A DNA stretch of 64,000 nucleotides from Demequina sp. NBRC 110056 (lineage in GTDB: Bacteria; Actinomycetota; Actinomycetes; Actinomycetales; Demequinaceae), in the NCBI RefSeq assembly GCF_002090155.1, contig NZ_BBRM01000002.1:885354-949353 (forward strand), read 5' to 3'. Shown in pieces: positions 10,804-19,764 of this stretch. Each line of letters opens with the position of its first letter. The first letter of the stretch is position 1. Position numbers and translations under genes: made by a program. The notes beneath the pieces are model-generated. The model was given only the letters and a program-made list of their open reading frames with translations. It was not told where the DNA came from and did no database searches.

Positions 10804-11316
10804 GTGATCACGCTCGACGACTTCGCCACGTACCCCGACTTCCCGGTGCCGGGCATTCTCTTCTACGACATCAGCCCCATCCTCGCGGACCCGTCGAAGT
10901 TCGCGACGGCGTGCGCCGCGCTCATGCCGGCGGAGCCCGTCGACATCGTCGTCGGCGTCGACGCGCGCGGCTTCATCTTCGCGCCGGTGGTCGCCCAGCG
11001 ACTCGACGTCGGCATGTCGATGGTGCGCAAGAAGGGCAAGATGCCCGGCGAGCTGCTCGAGTCCTCCACGGAGATCGAGTACGGCGCGTCGGACCTCGTC
11101 CTCTCCCCTGCCGGCATCGAGCGCAAGCGCGTCCTCGTCATCGACGACGTGCTCGCCACGGGTGGCACAGCGAGCGCCGTGGCCGAGATGCTGGGCCGCG
11201 CGGGCGCCGCAGACGTGCAGTTCGGGTTCCTGCTCGAGCTCGAGGGCCTGGGCGGGCGCGAGGCGCTCGCGGGACACGGCGTGCACTCCGTGGTGCGGGT
11301 GCCCCCGATCGACTGA
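10804..11316 (+). CDS. apt: adenine phosphoribosyltransferase
   Basis: 170 aa, family-typical. It converts adenine and PRPP to AMP for purine salvage. The substrate hood GVDARGFIFAPVVAQ (about 51-65) and the PRPP loop VLVIDDVLATGGT (about 110-122) are both present, as are FPVPGILFYDISPIL near the N-terminus and RKKGKMPG. The start codon is GTG at 10804. It is a single gene, convergent with the membrane-protein gene at 11330. Confidence 0.97.
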   Translation: MITLDDFATYPDFPVPGILFYDISPILADPSKFATACAALMPAEPVDIVVGVDARGFIFAPVVAQRLDVGMSMVRKKGKMPGELLESSTEIEYGASDLVLSPAGIERKRVLVIDDVLATGGTASAVAEMLGRAGAADVQFGFLLELEGLGGREALAGHGVHSVVRVPPID

Positions 11317-11329
11317 CGCCCGCTGTTCC

Positions 11330-11812
11330 CTACTCCGGCTGCGGAGCACCCACGGCCCGCTTGTACCCGGGCGCGAAGCGCGCGCACAGCAGCACCAGCG
11401 GGATGAGGACGAAGGCTGCGGCGATCACCTGGAAGCCCACGTACCCCATGTTGGGCGCCTCGGGCATGGTGTCCAGCCCGCGGAGGTACCCCGCATGGGT
11501 GGCGACCGCGGTGATGAGCGCGCCACCCCCGATCACGAGGATCGTCAGCAGGAACCAGATCGGCAGGTGCCGCGTGTCGGGGTGCTCGCGCACGTACCGC
11601 GCCCACATCTTGAACCCGTAGAAGACGCACAGGTTGACGATCGCGAGGCCGACGAAGAGCGTCAGGTAGATCCGGAACGGCGGCCGGGCCCCGGCTCCCT
11701 CGGCGAAGGTGACGAGGCTCGTGCGCTCGAGCGCGTAGAACAGCATCGTGAGGCCGACGATGCCCGTGATGATGAGCGCGCCTGCGCGCCGGACCAAGGA
11801 CTTGGTCGTCAC
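11330..11812 (-). CDS. four-helix membrane protein, function unknown
   Basis: 160 aa with four hydrophobic helices (about residues 10-26, 46-66, 84-106 and 123-147). The start is GTG at 11812, overlapping the stop of the upstream DUF4233 gene by four bases (GTGA). It is the third gene of a folC-DUF4233-membrane protein unit. I cannot assign a family; the residues between helices (YVREHPDTRHLPIW) suggest a small channel-like or accessory membrane protein rather than an enzyme. Confidence 0.7.
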   Translation of the reverse strand: MTTKSLVRRAGALIITGIVGLTMLFYALERTSLVTFAEGAGARPPFRIYLTLFVGLAIVNLCVFYGFKMWARYVREHPDTRHLPIWFLLTILVIGGGALITAVATHAGYLRGLDTMPEAPNMGYVGFQVIAAAFVLIPLVLLCARFAPGYKRAVGAPQPE

Positions 11813-12315
11813 GGGGCGTCCTCTCCGTTCCCGGCACCCTGTGCAGCGGCCTCGTCGCGCTCCTTGCGCTCGCGGTCGATGCGCCCGCCCAGGCGCAGCG
11901 CCATGATCCAGATGATGAGGAACACCGCGCCGATCACGGCGATCATCGGGTCGATGATGCCGCCGACGAGCAGCGGCACCTGCAGGATCCATCCGAGCCA
12001 GCGCCCCCACCGCTTCTTCTGCTGGCCCGACGCGTAGCCGAGCGCCAGCATGAGCAGCAGTCCAAGAACGAGCATCCACACGGGGTCCGCGTCGACGAGG
12101 CCGGTGCGGGCGAAGCTCCACGCGACGAGCGTCGCGAACAGCGCGACGAAGGCCTCGAGCAGCAGCACCGCCTGAGTGAACACCAGGGTCGCGGGCCGCT
12201 GCGGCTTGGTGGGCGCCGCATCCGCGTCGGGGGTCGTGTCGCCCGGGAGGGCCGATGCGCTCGCCGGGCGCGGCGCCGCCGTCTCGGGCGGCGTGGGCTG
12301 GGTGGGTTCGGTCAT
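11809..12315 (-). CDS. DUF4233 membrane protein
   Basis: 168 aa. A Pro/Ala/Thr-rich N-terminal stretch of about 50 residues is followed by helices LVFTQAVLLLEAFVALFATLVAW, VWMLVLGLLLMLALGYASG, WLGWILQVPLLVGG and MIAVIGAVFLIIWIMALRLGGRIDRERKER. This is the DUF4233 pattern, an actinobacterial family nearly always placed directly behind folC. The ATG at 12315 overlaps the folC stop by four bases. Molecular role unknown. Confidence 0.85.
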   Translation of the reverse strand: MTEPTQPTPPETAAPRPASASALPGDTTPDADAAPTKPQRPATLVFTQAVLLLEAFVALFATLVAWSFARTGLVDADPVWMLVLGLLLMLALGYASGQQKKRWGRWLGWILQVPLLVGGIIDPMIAVIGAVFLIIWIMALRLGGRIDRERKERDEAAAQGAGNGEDAP

Positions 12316-13718
12316 CGGGCCTGGCCCGCCCCCTTGCGCTTGTCGGCGTTCATGAGGATGCGCGCCTCGGACACGACCGTGACGGAGCCGACGACGAGGA
12401 CGCCCGCGCCCATGTCGTGGTCCCGCTCGGCGGCCTGGACCGCGCGGTCGATGGCGTCGGGCAGGTCGCTCGCGACGCTCACGCGGTCCTCGCCGAAGAC
12501 GTCGCGGGCGATCTCGGCGAGCTCGTCTGCGGGGACGGCGCGCGGCGAGGTCGACGAGGTGATCACCACGTGGTCCAGCACGGGCTCGAGTCCCGCGAGG
12601 ATGCCCTCGGCGTCCTTGTCGGCGAGCACGCCGACCACGCCGACGAGCGCCTGGAAGGCGAAGGACTCCTCGAGCGCGCCGACGAGCGCGTCGATGCCGG
12701 CCGGGTTGTGGGCGACGTCCACGAGGACCATGGGCGAGGTGCGGACCACCTCGAGCCGGCCGGGTGAGGTGACCGCACCGAAGCCCTGCTCGACGGTCTC
12801 CCCGGACAGCGCCGACGGCTCGCCACCATCGGCCATGAGCGCCTCGACGGCCGCGAGCGCGAGAAGCGCGTTGCGCGCTTGGTAGTCGCCGTACAGCGGG
12901 ACGAAGATCTCCGCGTAGGTCGCCGCGGGCGTGCGCAGCGTCACGAGCTGGCCGCCCACGCCGGGCTGGCGGTCGACCACCTCGAGGGCGTCGCCCTCCC
13001 ACAGCGCCGTCGCTCCGCGCGAGGCGACGGCCTCGAGCAGCACGGGCGTGACCGCATCGGTCTGCTCGGCGATGACCGCGGTCGCGCCGTCCTTGATGAT
13101 GCCGGCCTTCTCGCGAGCGATGCCCGCGAGGTCGTCGCCGAGCCACTGCTGGTGGTCGAGCGAGACCGACGTGATGACGGAGACGTCGCCGTCGGCCACG
13201 TTGGTGGCGTCCCACACGCCGCCCATGCCGACCTCGATGACCGCGACGTCGACAGGGGCGTCGGCGAACGCGGCGTAGGCGAGCACCACGAGCACCTCGA
13301 AGAAGCTCAGGCGCGGTCCGCCGTTCTCGGCCGAGCGGGCGTCGACGAGGTGGACGATCGGCGCGACGTCCTGCCAGAGGCGGATGAACGCGTCCTGGGC
13401 GATGGGCTCGCCGTCGATCTGGATCCGCTCGCGCACGGTGCTGAGGTGCGGGGACGTGAACAGTCCGGTGCGCAGTCCGTGCTCGCGGACGAGGGACTCG
13501 ACCATGCGCGCGGTGGACGTCTTGCCGTTGGTTCCCGTGAGGTGGACCACCTTGAAGGCGTCCTGGGGGCGGCCCAGGAGCTCGGTGACCTCCCGCACGC
13601 GGTCGAGCGTGGGCTCGAAGTCGTGCTCGGGGTTGCGGCTGAGGATGTGGCTGTAGATCTCGCGCTCGGCCTCGTCGGGGGTGAGGCCGCCGAGCGTGAG
13701 GTCGCTGGCGTCAGGCAT
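12312..13718 (-). CDS. folC: bifunctional folylpolyglutamate synthase / dihydrofolate synthase (copy 1)
   Basis: 468 aa. It adds glutamate to dihydropteroate and to folates. The Mur-ligase P-loop HLTGTNGKTSTARM is at about 59-72, RTGLFTSPHLSTVRERIQIDG is the omega-loop region, and VDVAVIEVGMGGVWDATN and SLDHQQWLGDDLAGIAREKAGI carry the metal and carbamyl-lysine sites. The C-terminal domain has PMVLVDVAHNPAGIDAL. It heads an operon with DUF4233 and a membrane protein. A second, clearly homologous folC lies 0.9 kb away at 14645-16084; because copy 1 keeps the canonical motifs and the DUF4233 neighbour, it is the more likely housekeeping enzyme. Confidence 0.95.
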   Translation of the reverse strand: MPDASDLTLGGLTPDEAEREIYSHILSRNPEHDFEPTLDRVREVTELLGRPQDAFKVVHLTGTNGKTSTARMVESLVREHGLRTGLFTSPHLSTVRERIQIDGEPIAQDAFIRLWQDVAPIVHLVDARSAENGGPRLSFFEVLVVLAYAAFADAPVDVAVIEVGMGGVWDATNVADGDVSVITSVSLDHQQWLGDDLAGIAREKAGIIKDGATAVIAEQTDAVTPVLLEAVASRGATALWEGDALEVVDRQPGVGGQLVTLRTPAATYAEIFVPLYGDYQARNALLALAAVEALMADGGEPSALSGETVEQGFGAVTSPGRLEVVRTSPMVLVDVAHNPAGIDALVGALEESFAFQALVGVVGVLADKDAEGILAGLEPVLDHVVITSSTSPRAVPADELAEIARDVFGEDRVSVASDLPDAIDRAVQAAERDHDMGAGVLVVGSVTVVSEARILMNADKRKGAGQAR

Positions 13719-13823
13719 GCGACAAGTCTCCCACGCGTGCGCGGGCGCACGCCTCACCCGCGAGGACGAGCGCGGGACCAGGGGCGACTCGGGGTCGCGC
13801 CGCCGTGTCGCTATCGTCGCGCC

Positions 13824-14504
13824 ATGACCACGCGCATCGTCGACCTCTCCCACCCCATCGCCGACGGCACGGTGACCACCCCGGGGCAGCCTGCGGCGCG
13901 CATCGGCTGGTGGCGCACCCACGAGGACACCGAGGAGCTCTACGCCGAGGGGACGAGCTTCGCCTTCAGCCATCTCGACATCATCGGCGGCACGGGGACG
14001 TACCTCGACGCCCCGCTGCATCGGTACGCCGACGGCGCTGATGCGCTCGGCATCGACCTCGCCCGCCTCACCGCGGTGCCCGGGGTGGTCGTCGACGTCC
14101 CAGACGCGCTCGACTCCCGTGCGAGCGACGCCCGCGCCGTCGACGCCGATGCGTTCGCCGGGCTGGAGCTCGCGGGCCGGGCGGTGCTCGTGCGCACGGG
14201 GTGGTCGGAGCGGTTCGGCCGGCCCGACTACGTGGGCGGACACCCGCACCTCACGAGCGGGGCCGCGGAGCTGCTGGCGGCGTCGGGGTGCGCGCTCGTG
14301 GGCATCGACTCGCCCAACATCGACTCGACCGAGGGCGACGACCGGCCCGTTCACTCCACCCTGCTGGCGGCCGGCGTGCCCATCATCGAGCACCTCACGA
14401 ACCTCGCGGCGCTGCCCGCCGCGGGGTTCGCCCTCACCGCGCTCCCGCTGCCGTTCGTCGGTCTGGCGACGTCGCCCGTGCGCGTCGTGGCTCAGGTCGA
14501 GTAG
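13824..14504 (+). CDS. cyclase / kynurenine-formamidase-like family protein (variant metal site)
   Basis: 226 aa. It opens RIVDLSHPIADGTVTTPGQP, typical of the cyclase (KynB / isatin hydrolase-like) fold. The classic metal motif HxGTHxDAPxH is replaced by GGTGTYLDAPLHRY, losing two His but keeping the Asp, Pro and last His. Related 'GTYLDxPxH' variants exist in the family, so this is likely a subfamily trait rather than decay. VRTGWSERFG, GIDSPNID and the C-terminal PLPFVGLATSPVRVVA are retained. It lies on the opposite strand between the two folC copies. Its substrate is unknown. Confidence 0.85.
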   Translation: MTTRIVDLSHPIADGTVTTPGQPAARIGWWRTHEDTEELYAEGTSFAFSHLDIIGGTGTYLDAPLHRYADGADALGIDLARLTAVPGVVVDVPDALDSRASDARAVDADAFAGLELAGRAVLVRTGWSERFGRPDYVGGHPHLTSGAAELLAASGCALVGIDSPNIDSTEGDDRPVHSTLLAAGVPIIEHLTNLAALPAAGFALTALPLPFVGLATSPVRVVAQVE

Positions 14505-14505
14505 C

Positions 14506-14530
14506 GGAGTCGACGAGCGCCGTCGACTCC
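14506..14530. terminator. perfect 10-bp hairpin between convergent genes
   Basis: GGAGTCGACG at 14506-14515 pairs exactly with CGTCGACTCC at 14521-14530 across the loop AGCGC. It starts two bases past the stop of the cyclase gene and faces the folC copy 2 stop at 14645. There is no T-run, but position and perfect pairing favour a transcript-end hairpin. Confidence 0.6.
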
Positions 14531-14644
14531 TCGGCGGCCGAGCCGGACGCGTGTGGGGTCCGCGCAGCCAGCTCGTGAGAACCGAGCCGAACGGTGGCGA
14601 GCACCGATCCGCACGTCGGCGAGCCGCCACCGGCTCGACGCGCG

Positions 14645-16084
14645 CTAGGCAGGCACCGCCTCGGTCGACGACTCGCCCGCATCCGCGAGCCCGCGGGGCG
14701 CCTCGTGCGCCACCTCGGCCTCGTGGACGCGCTGCACGAGGCGACGCGCCTCGGCGACGAGCGTGATCGAGCCAGCCACGAGCACGCCGCACTCGCCATC
14801 GCGCGCGATCGCCATGGAGGTCGCGAGGTCGAGGGCCTCGGCGACGGAGTCCGCGACCGTCACTCGCTCGGGTCCCCAGACGTCGACGGCCGCGGCCGCG
14901 AGCTCGGCGACCGGCGTCGCGCGAGGCGACGAGGTCTGCGTCACGATCACGTGGTCGACCACGGGCTCGAGGCCCGCGAGGATGCCGTCGCCGTCCTTGT
15001 CTGCGAGCACCGCGACGACGCCGACCACCGACTCGAAGCCGAACGTCTCCCCCATCGCTCCCGCGAGCGCGGTGACGCCGTGCGGGTTGTGAGCGGCGTC
15101 GACGACGATGGTCGGCTCGGCGGCGATCACCTCGAGACGCCCGGGTGAAGTCGAGCCGGCGAAGCCGCGGGCGACGGCGGCGTCGTCGAGCTCGAGCCCG
15201 CGCAGCTCGAGCGCGGCCTCGGTCGCGGCGAGAGCGACGAGCGCGTTCTGCGCCTGGAAGTCGCCGTGCAGCGGCACCAGCACGCCTTCGTGCGTCCCGC
15301 TCAGCGTGCGCAGCGTCACGACCTGGCCGGCGGGGCTCGCCTCTCGGGCGAGGAGGTCGTGGTGCAACCCCTCCCAGCGCAGCGAGGCGTCCCGCAGCGC
15401 GGCGTGCGCGCGGATGATGTCCTCGGCGACCACCGGCTGGGTCGCGGACACGACCACGGCGCCGGACTTGATGATCCCCGACTTCTCGGTCGCGACGCCG
15501 GTGATGCCACCGACGAAGTAGTTCGAGTGGTCCTCGGCCATGGGAGTCAGGACCGCGACCTCGCCGTGGACCACGTTGGTGGCGTCGCGGGAGCCGCCGA
15601 TGCCGACCTCGATCACCGCGACGTCGACCTCGGCGTCCGCGTAGGCGACCATCCCCAGCACCGTCAGCACCTCGAAGAAGCTCATGTGCGGCCCGCCCGC
15701 GGCGAGCGAGCGCGCGTCCACCGCGTTGATGACGGGGGCGACGCGCTCCCAGAGGCGCTGGAGGGACTCCTGCGGCAGGGGCTGGCCGTCGATCTGGATG
15801 CGCTCACGGAACGTCGTCAGGTGTGGCGAGGTGAACAGGCCCGTGCGGAGTCCGTGGGAGCGCAGCAGCGACTCGATCATGCGGCTGGTCGACGTCTTGC
15901 CGTTGGTTCCGGTGACGTGGACCGCGCGGAGCTGCGTCTGGGGATCGCCCAGGATCGCGAGGGCCTCCGCGACGCGACGCATCTTGGCGTCGTGGTCGCC
16001 GTGGGTGGGGCGGGAGAAGATCAGCGCGTCGATCTGACGCTCGGCGTCGGCCGGGCTGAGCCCGACCATGGAAGGGAGATTCAC
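14645..16084 (-). CDS. folC: FolC homologue (copy 2)
   Basis: 479 aa. It is colinear with copy 1: P-loop VTGTNGKTSTSRMI (about 57-70), RTGLFTSPHLTTFRERIQIDG, VDVAVIEVGIGGSRDATN and PTIVVDAAHNPHGVTALAG. It diverges at the carbamyl-lysine region (AEDHSNYFVGGITGVATEKSGI against canonical DHxxxLGxxxxxIAxEKAGI) while keeping Lys. The C-terminus carries an extra acidic tail. The GTG start at 16084 lacks a strong ribosome site. It follows ileS on the same strand after a 190-base gap. It may be specialised for one of the two FolC reactions or another substrate; that is inference. Confidence 0.9.
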   Translation of the reverse strand: MNLPSMVGLSPADAERQIDALIFSRPTHGDHDAKMRRVAEALAILGDPQTQLRAVHVTGTNGKTSTSRMIESLLRSHGLRTGLFTSPHLTTFRERIQIDGQPLPQESLQRLWERVAPVINAVDARSLAAGGPHMSFFEVLTVLGMVAYADAEVDVAVIEVGIGGSRDATNVVHGEVAVLTPMAEDHSNYFVGGITGVATEKSGIIKSGAVVVSATQPVVAEDIIRAHAALRDASLRWEGLHHDLLAREASPAGQVVTLRTLSGTHEGVLVPLHGDFQAQNALVALAATEAALELRGLELDDAAVARGFAGSTSPGRLEVIAAEPTIVVDAAHNPHGVTALAGAMGETFGFESVVGVVAVLADKDGDGILAGLEPVVDHVIVTQTSSPRATPVAELAAAAVDVWGPERVTVADSVAEALDLATSMAIARDGECGVLVAGSITLVAEARRLVQRVHEAEVAHEAPRGLADAGESSTEAVPA

Positions 16085-16274
16085 CAGGATATTGTGCGGC
16101 CTCTCACGCGCTCCTGAGGACCAAACAGAGGGTGAATTTTCTGGCGCGGGGCTGCACCTCGGATCGTCGCCCGGCTGGCCGTCGCACCACCAGCGTCATG
16201 CCTGGTAGATGACCCTATCGAGAGGCGATCGCGGCACGGCATCCCGCGAGGGGGACGCCGCGCCGCGCGCGTCG

Positions 16275-19200
16275 CTACAGCTTCGCGACCGCGACGTCGA
16301 GCTCGGTGCCCGCGATGACCTCGATCTGAGCGTCGCCGGTGGCCGGATCGACGGCCAGGGTCTCGCGCGAGATGAGCTCGCGCCATGCCTCCACGGCTCC
16401 CACGCGGTCCACGGGAACGCGCAGCGTGAGGCGGATCCGGTCGGACACGTTGAGGCCCTCGGCCTTGCGGGTGTCCTGGACGGAGCGGACGACGTCGCGC
16501 GCGTAGCCCTCGGCCTCGAGGGCCTCGGTGAGCGCGGTGTCGAGCAGCACGAAGCCACCCGCGCCGTCGGGGCCGCGCAGCACTGCCGCGGCCTCCTGCG
16601 CATCCTCGTCGCCGCCGCCGATCACGGTCGCGAGCTCGTACTCGCCCTCGACCAGCGCGATGCCGCCGGACACCAGCCCGCCGGACTCCGAGACCGACCA
16701 GTCGCCCGTCTTCGAGCCCTTGATCGCGGCCTGGACGTCCTTGCCGATGCGCGGGCCGGCCGCGCGGGCGTTGACGGTGAGGCGCTGCTCGACGGGGTGC
16801 GCCGCGGCGAACGCGTCGATGCCGGTGAGCGCGACGTCCTTGACGTTGAGCTCGGTCCCGATGAGCGCGGCGTAGTCGGACAGCGATGCGGGATCGGCCA
16901 CGGCCACCTCGAGGCGGGCGAGCGGCTGGCGCACGCGGATCTGCTCCTTCTTGCGCAGCGCGTGCGCGGTCGAGACCACCTCGCGCACCTGATCCATGAC
17001 GTCGCCGAGCGACGCGTCACGCCAGGCGTCGGGCACCTCCGGGTAGTCGGTGAGGTGGACCGAGCGGCCGCCGGTGAGCCCGCGCCAGATCTCCTCCGAG
17101 ACGAGCGGCAGCAGCGGCGCCGCGACGCGCGTCACAGTCTCGAGCACCGTGTAGAGCGTGTCGAAGGCGGCGGCGTCCTCCTCCCAGAACCGGTCGCGCT
17201 GGGTGCGCACGTACCAGTTCGTCAGGAGGTCCATGAAGCCCTGCAGGGTGTCCGAGGCTCCCGGGACGTCGTAGACGTCGAGCTGGGCCGTGACCTCGTC
17301 GACCAGCTCCGCCGTCTTGGCGAGGACGTACCGGTCCATGACGGGAAGGCCGGGAACCGCATCGGCCCTCACGGGCGAGGCGACGTAGCCCTCGCCCCCG
17401 GCGCACGCGCCTGCGTAGAGGGTGAAGAAGTAGTACGAGCTCCACAGCGGCAGCATCACCTCGCGCACGCCCTCGCGGATGCCCTCCTCGGTGACGACGA
17501 GGTTGCCGCCGCGCAGGATGGGGCTGCGCATGAGGAACCAGCGCATGGCGTCGGAGCCGTCGCGGTGGAACACCTCGTTGACGTCCGGGTAGTTGCGCAG
17601 CGACTTGGACATCTTGCGTCCGTCGGAGCCGAGCACGATGCCGTGCGACACGCACGTCGAGAACGCCGGCCGGTCGAACAGCGCGGTCGCGAGGACGTGC
17701 ATGACGTAGAACCAGCCACGGGTCTGGCCGATGTACTCGACGATGAAGTCCGCCGGGTTGTGGCCGTCGAACCAGTCGCCGTTCTCGAACGGGTAGTGCA
17801 CCTGCGCGAACGGCATCGAGCCCGAGTCGAACCACACGTCGAACACGTCGGGGATGCGGCGCATGGTCGACTGCCCCGTCGGGTCGTCCGGGTTGGGGCG
17901 GGTGAGGTCGTCGATGTACGGGCGGTGCAGGTCCGGCTGGCCCTCCTCGTTCAGCGGCAGGCGCCCGAAGTCGCGCTCGAGCTCCTCGAGCGAGCCGTAC
18001 ACGTCGACGCGCGGGTGCTCCTCGGAGTCCGACACCCATACCGGGATGGGCGTGCCGAAGTAGCGGTTGCGGGAGATCGACCAGTCGCGGGCGCCCTCGA
18101 GCCACTTGCCGAACTGCCCGTGCTTGATGTGCTCGGGCACCCAGGTGATGTCCTCGTTGAGCTCGACCATGCGGTCGCGGAACTCGCTGACGCGGATGAA
18201 CCACGAGCCGATCGCGCGGTAGATCAGCGGGTTGCGGCAGCGCCAGCAGTGCGGGTAGCTGTGGTCGTAGGTCTCGTGCCGCAGGACGACGCCGTACGTC
18301 TTGAGGTCGCGGATGATGGGCGTGTTGGCGTCGAACACCTGCTGGCCCACGTAGTCAGGGACCTGACTCGTGAAGCGTCCCTTGGAGTCGACGGGGATCA
18401 CGGTCTCGATGCCGGCCTCGGCGCACACCGCGGCGTCGTCCTCACCGAACGCCGGCGCGAGGTGCACGATGCCGGTGCCGTCCTCGGTCGACACGAAGTC
18501 GGCGGCGAGCACCTGGTGCGCGTTGGCGCCGTCCGTGAAGTAGCCGAAGGGAGGCTGGTAGTGCAGCCCGGCGAGCGCGGCGCCCGGGATGCGCGCGAGC
18601 ACAGTCGGCTCGGCGCCCAGCTCGCGGGCGTAGGCGCCCAGGCGCGACGCGGCGAGCACCACGCGGCGCCCGGTCCACTCACCCTCGATGGGCGAGACGA
18701 CCACGTACTCGATCTCGGGTCCGACGGCGACGGCGAGGTTGCTGGGCAGCGTCCACGGCGTGGTGGTCCAGATGACCGCCGATGCGCCCTCGAGCGCGGC
18801 CGCGTCGTCGCCCGACAGCGCGGACGCGGCGACCGACGCGGGGTCGAGCGGCAGCAGCACCGTCAGGGCCGGGTCCTGGCGCATCTGGTAGACGTCGTCG
18901 TCCATGCGCAGCTCGTGGTTGGACAGCGGGGTCTCGTCGCGCCAGCAGTACGGCAGCACGCGGTGGCCCTCATACGCGAGGCCCTTGTCGTACAGCGACT
19001 TGAAGGCCCAGATCACGGACTCCATGAAGGTCACGTCGAGGGTCTTGTAGTCGTTCTCGAAGTCCACCCAGCGGGCCTGGCGGGTGACGTACTCCTCCCA
19101 CTCCTGGGTGTACTTCAGCACCGAGTCGCGGCAGGCCTTGTTGAACTGGGCGATGCCCATCTCCTCGATCTGCGACTTGTCGGTGATGCCGAGGATCCGC

Positions 19201-19514
19201 TCCGCCTCGAGCTCGGCGGGCAGGCCGTGGGTGTCCCAGCCGAACCGGCGCTCGACCCTCTTGCCGCGCATGGTCTCGAAGCGCGGCACCACGTCCTTGG
19301 CGTAGCCGGTGAGCAGGTGGCCGTAGTGCGGCAGGCCGTTCGCGAAGGGCGGGCCGTCGTAGAAGACGTACTCGTCCGCGTCCGCGCGGTTGTCGATCGA
19401 CGCCTGGAATGTGCCGTCGGCCTTCCAGTACGCGAGCACGTCCTCCTCGATGGAGGGGAAGGCGGGCGATGCGGGCACCTCGGCGTCGGGCCGATGCTGG
19501 GGGTACGTGCTCAT
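16275..19514 (-). CDS. ileS: isoleucyl-tRNA synthetase
   Basis: 1079 aa, the long actinobacterial/eukaryal-like IleRS type. The HIGH-equivalent is LPHYGH (about 61-66) and the KMSKS loop is at about 634-638 ([13 protein letters not shown]). The editing domain (about 190-400) and the anticodon-binding domain with RTQRDRFW are present, as is [20 protein letters not shown]. The ATG at 19514 has GAAGGA about 9 bases upstream. The gene is preceded by a T-box leader that senses uncharged tRNA-Ile. Confidence 0.98.
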   Translation of the reverse strand: MSTYPQHRPDAEVPASPAFPSIEEDVLAYWKADGTFQASIDNRADADEYVFYDGPPFANGLPHYGHLLTGYAKDVVPRFETMRGKRVERRFGWDTHGLPAELEAERILGITDKSQIEEMGIAQFNKACRDSVLKYTQEWEEYVTRQARWVDFENDYKTLDVTFMESVIWAFKSLYDKGLAYEGHRVLPYCWRDETPLSNHELRMDDDVYQMRQDPALTVLLPLDPASVAASALSGDDAAALEGASAVIWTTTPWTLPSNLAVAVGPEIEYVVVSPIEGEWTGRRVVLAASRLGAYARELGAEPTVLARIPGAALAGLHYQPPFGYFTDGANAHQVLAADFVSTEDGTGIVHLAPAFGEDDAAVCAEAGIETVIPVDSKGRFTSQVPDYVGQQVFDANTPIIRDLKTYGVVLRHETYDHSYPHCWRCRNPLIYRAIGSWFIRVSEFRDRMVELNEDITWVPEHIKHGQFGKWLEGARDWSISRNRYFGTPIPVWVSDSEEHPRVDVYGSLEELERDFGRLPLNEEGQPDLHRPYIDDLTRPNPDDPTGQSTMRRIPDVFDVWFDSGSMPFAQVHYPFENGDWFDGHNPADFIVEYIGQTRGWFYVMHVLATALFDRPAFSTCVSHGIVLGSDGRKMSKSLRNYPDVNEVFHRDGSDAMRWFLMRSPILRGGNLVVTEEGIREGVREVMLPLWSSYYFFTLYAGACAGGEGYVASPVRADAVPGLPVMDRYVLAKTAELVDEVTAQLDVYDVPGASDTLQGFMDLLTNWYVRTQRDRFWEEDAAAFDTLYTVLETVTRVAAPLLPLVSEEIWRGLTGGRSVHLTDYPEVPDAWRDASLGDVMDQVREVVSTAHALRKKEQIRVRQPLARLEVAVADPASLSDYAALIGTELNVKDVALTGIDAFAAAHPVEQRLTVNARAAGPRIGKDVQAAIKGSKTGDWSVSESGGLVSGGIALVEGEYELATVIGGGDEDAQEAAAVLRGPDGAGGFVLLDTALTEALEAEGYARDVVRSVQDTRKAEGLNVSDRIRLTLRVPVDRVGAVEAWRELISRETLAVDPATGDAQIEVIAGTELDVAVAKL

Positions 19515-19519
19515 GATTC

Positions 19520-19717
19520 CTTCGGTGGTCCTGGCGTCAACTCTTGGCGAGGACGCCCCGGATCCCGGTGCGCGGTACCACCCCGCTTGCACCCTGCGGG
19601 TGCCGCTCTTGCTCGCTGTGACGGGCTGCCCGTGCGGTTCTACTGAGAGGGGCCGATGCGCCCTTCCGTTCTTCCGCAAGCTCACCGGTGATGGCCGGGT
19701 CGACGCTGCTGCCCACC
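19520..19717 (-). promoter_or_regulatory. T-box riboswitch leader of ileS
   Basis: On the minus strand the leader contains GGGGTGGTACCGCG (19571-19584), the conserved T-box bulge sequence that pairs with the tRNA acceptor end. About 100 bases upstream lies CATCACCGGTGAGC (around 19679-19692), a short stem-I-like hairpin containing an ATC isoleucine specifier triplet, as in the ultrashort translational T-boxes of actinobacterial ileS genes. An AGTAGAACCG segment lies between. The leader ends at the ileS ribosome site, consistent with translational control. The exact 5' end is not known; a TACACT -10-like hexamer is at 19718-19723. Confidence 0.85.
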
Positions 19718-19723
19718 AGTGTA

Positions 19724-19745
19724 CGGGACGGGCATGCCCGTCCCG
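19724..19745. promoter_or_regulatory. 22-bp perfect palindrome in the ileS/DUF885 divergent promoter region
   Basis: CGGGACGGGCA and TGCCCGTCCCG form an uninterrupted dyad. It abuts the TACACT hexamer (minus strand, 19718-19723) and would occupy the spacer between -10 and -35 of ileS, 20 bases upstream of the DUF885 ATG. It could be an operator for a dimeric regulator or simply a hairpin. Confidence 0.55.
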
Positions 19746-19764
19746 AGAGACCTAGGCTCGGGAC

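Noticed and set aside
16209..19646. 1145-codon open frame on the plus strand opposite ileS
   Set aside because: It mirrors ileS, whose HIGH, KMSKS and T-box features are unmistakable; long antisense frames are expected at this GC content, and its translation is Arg/Val/Gly-rich without any domain.
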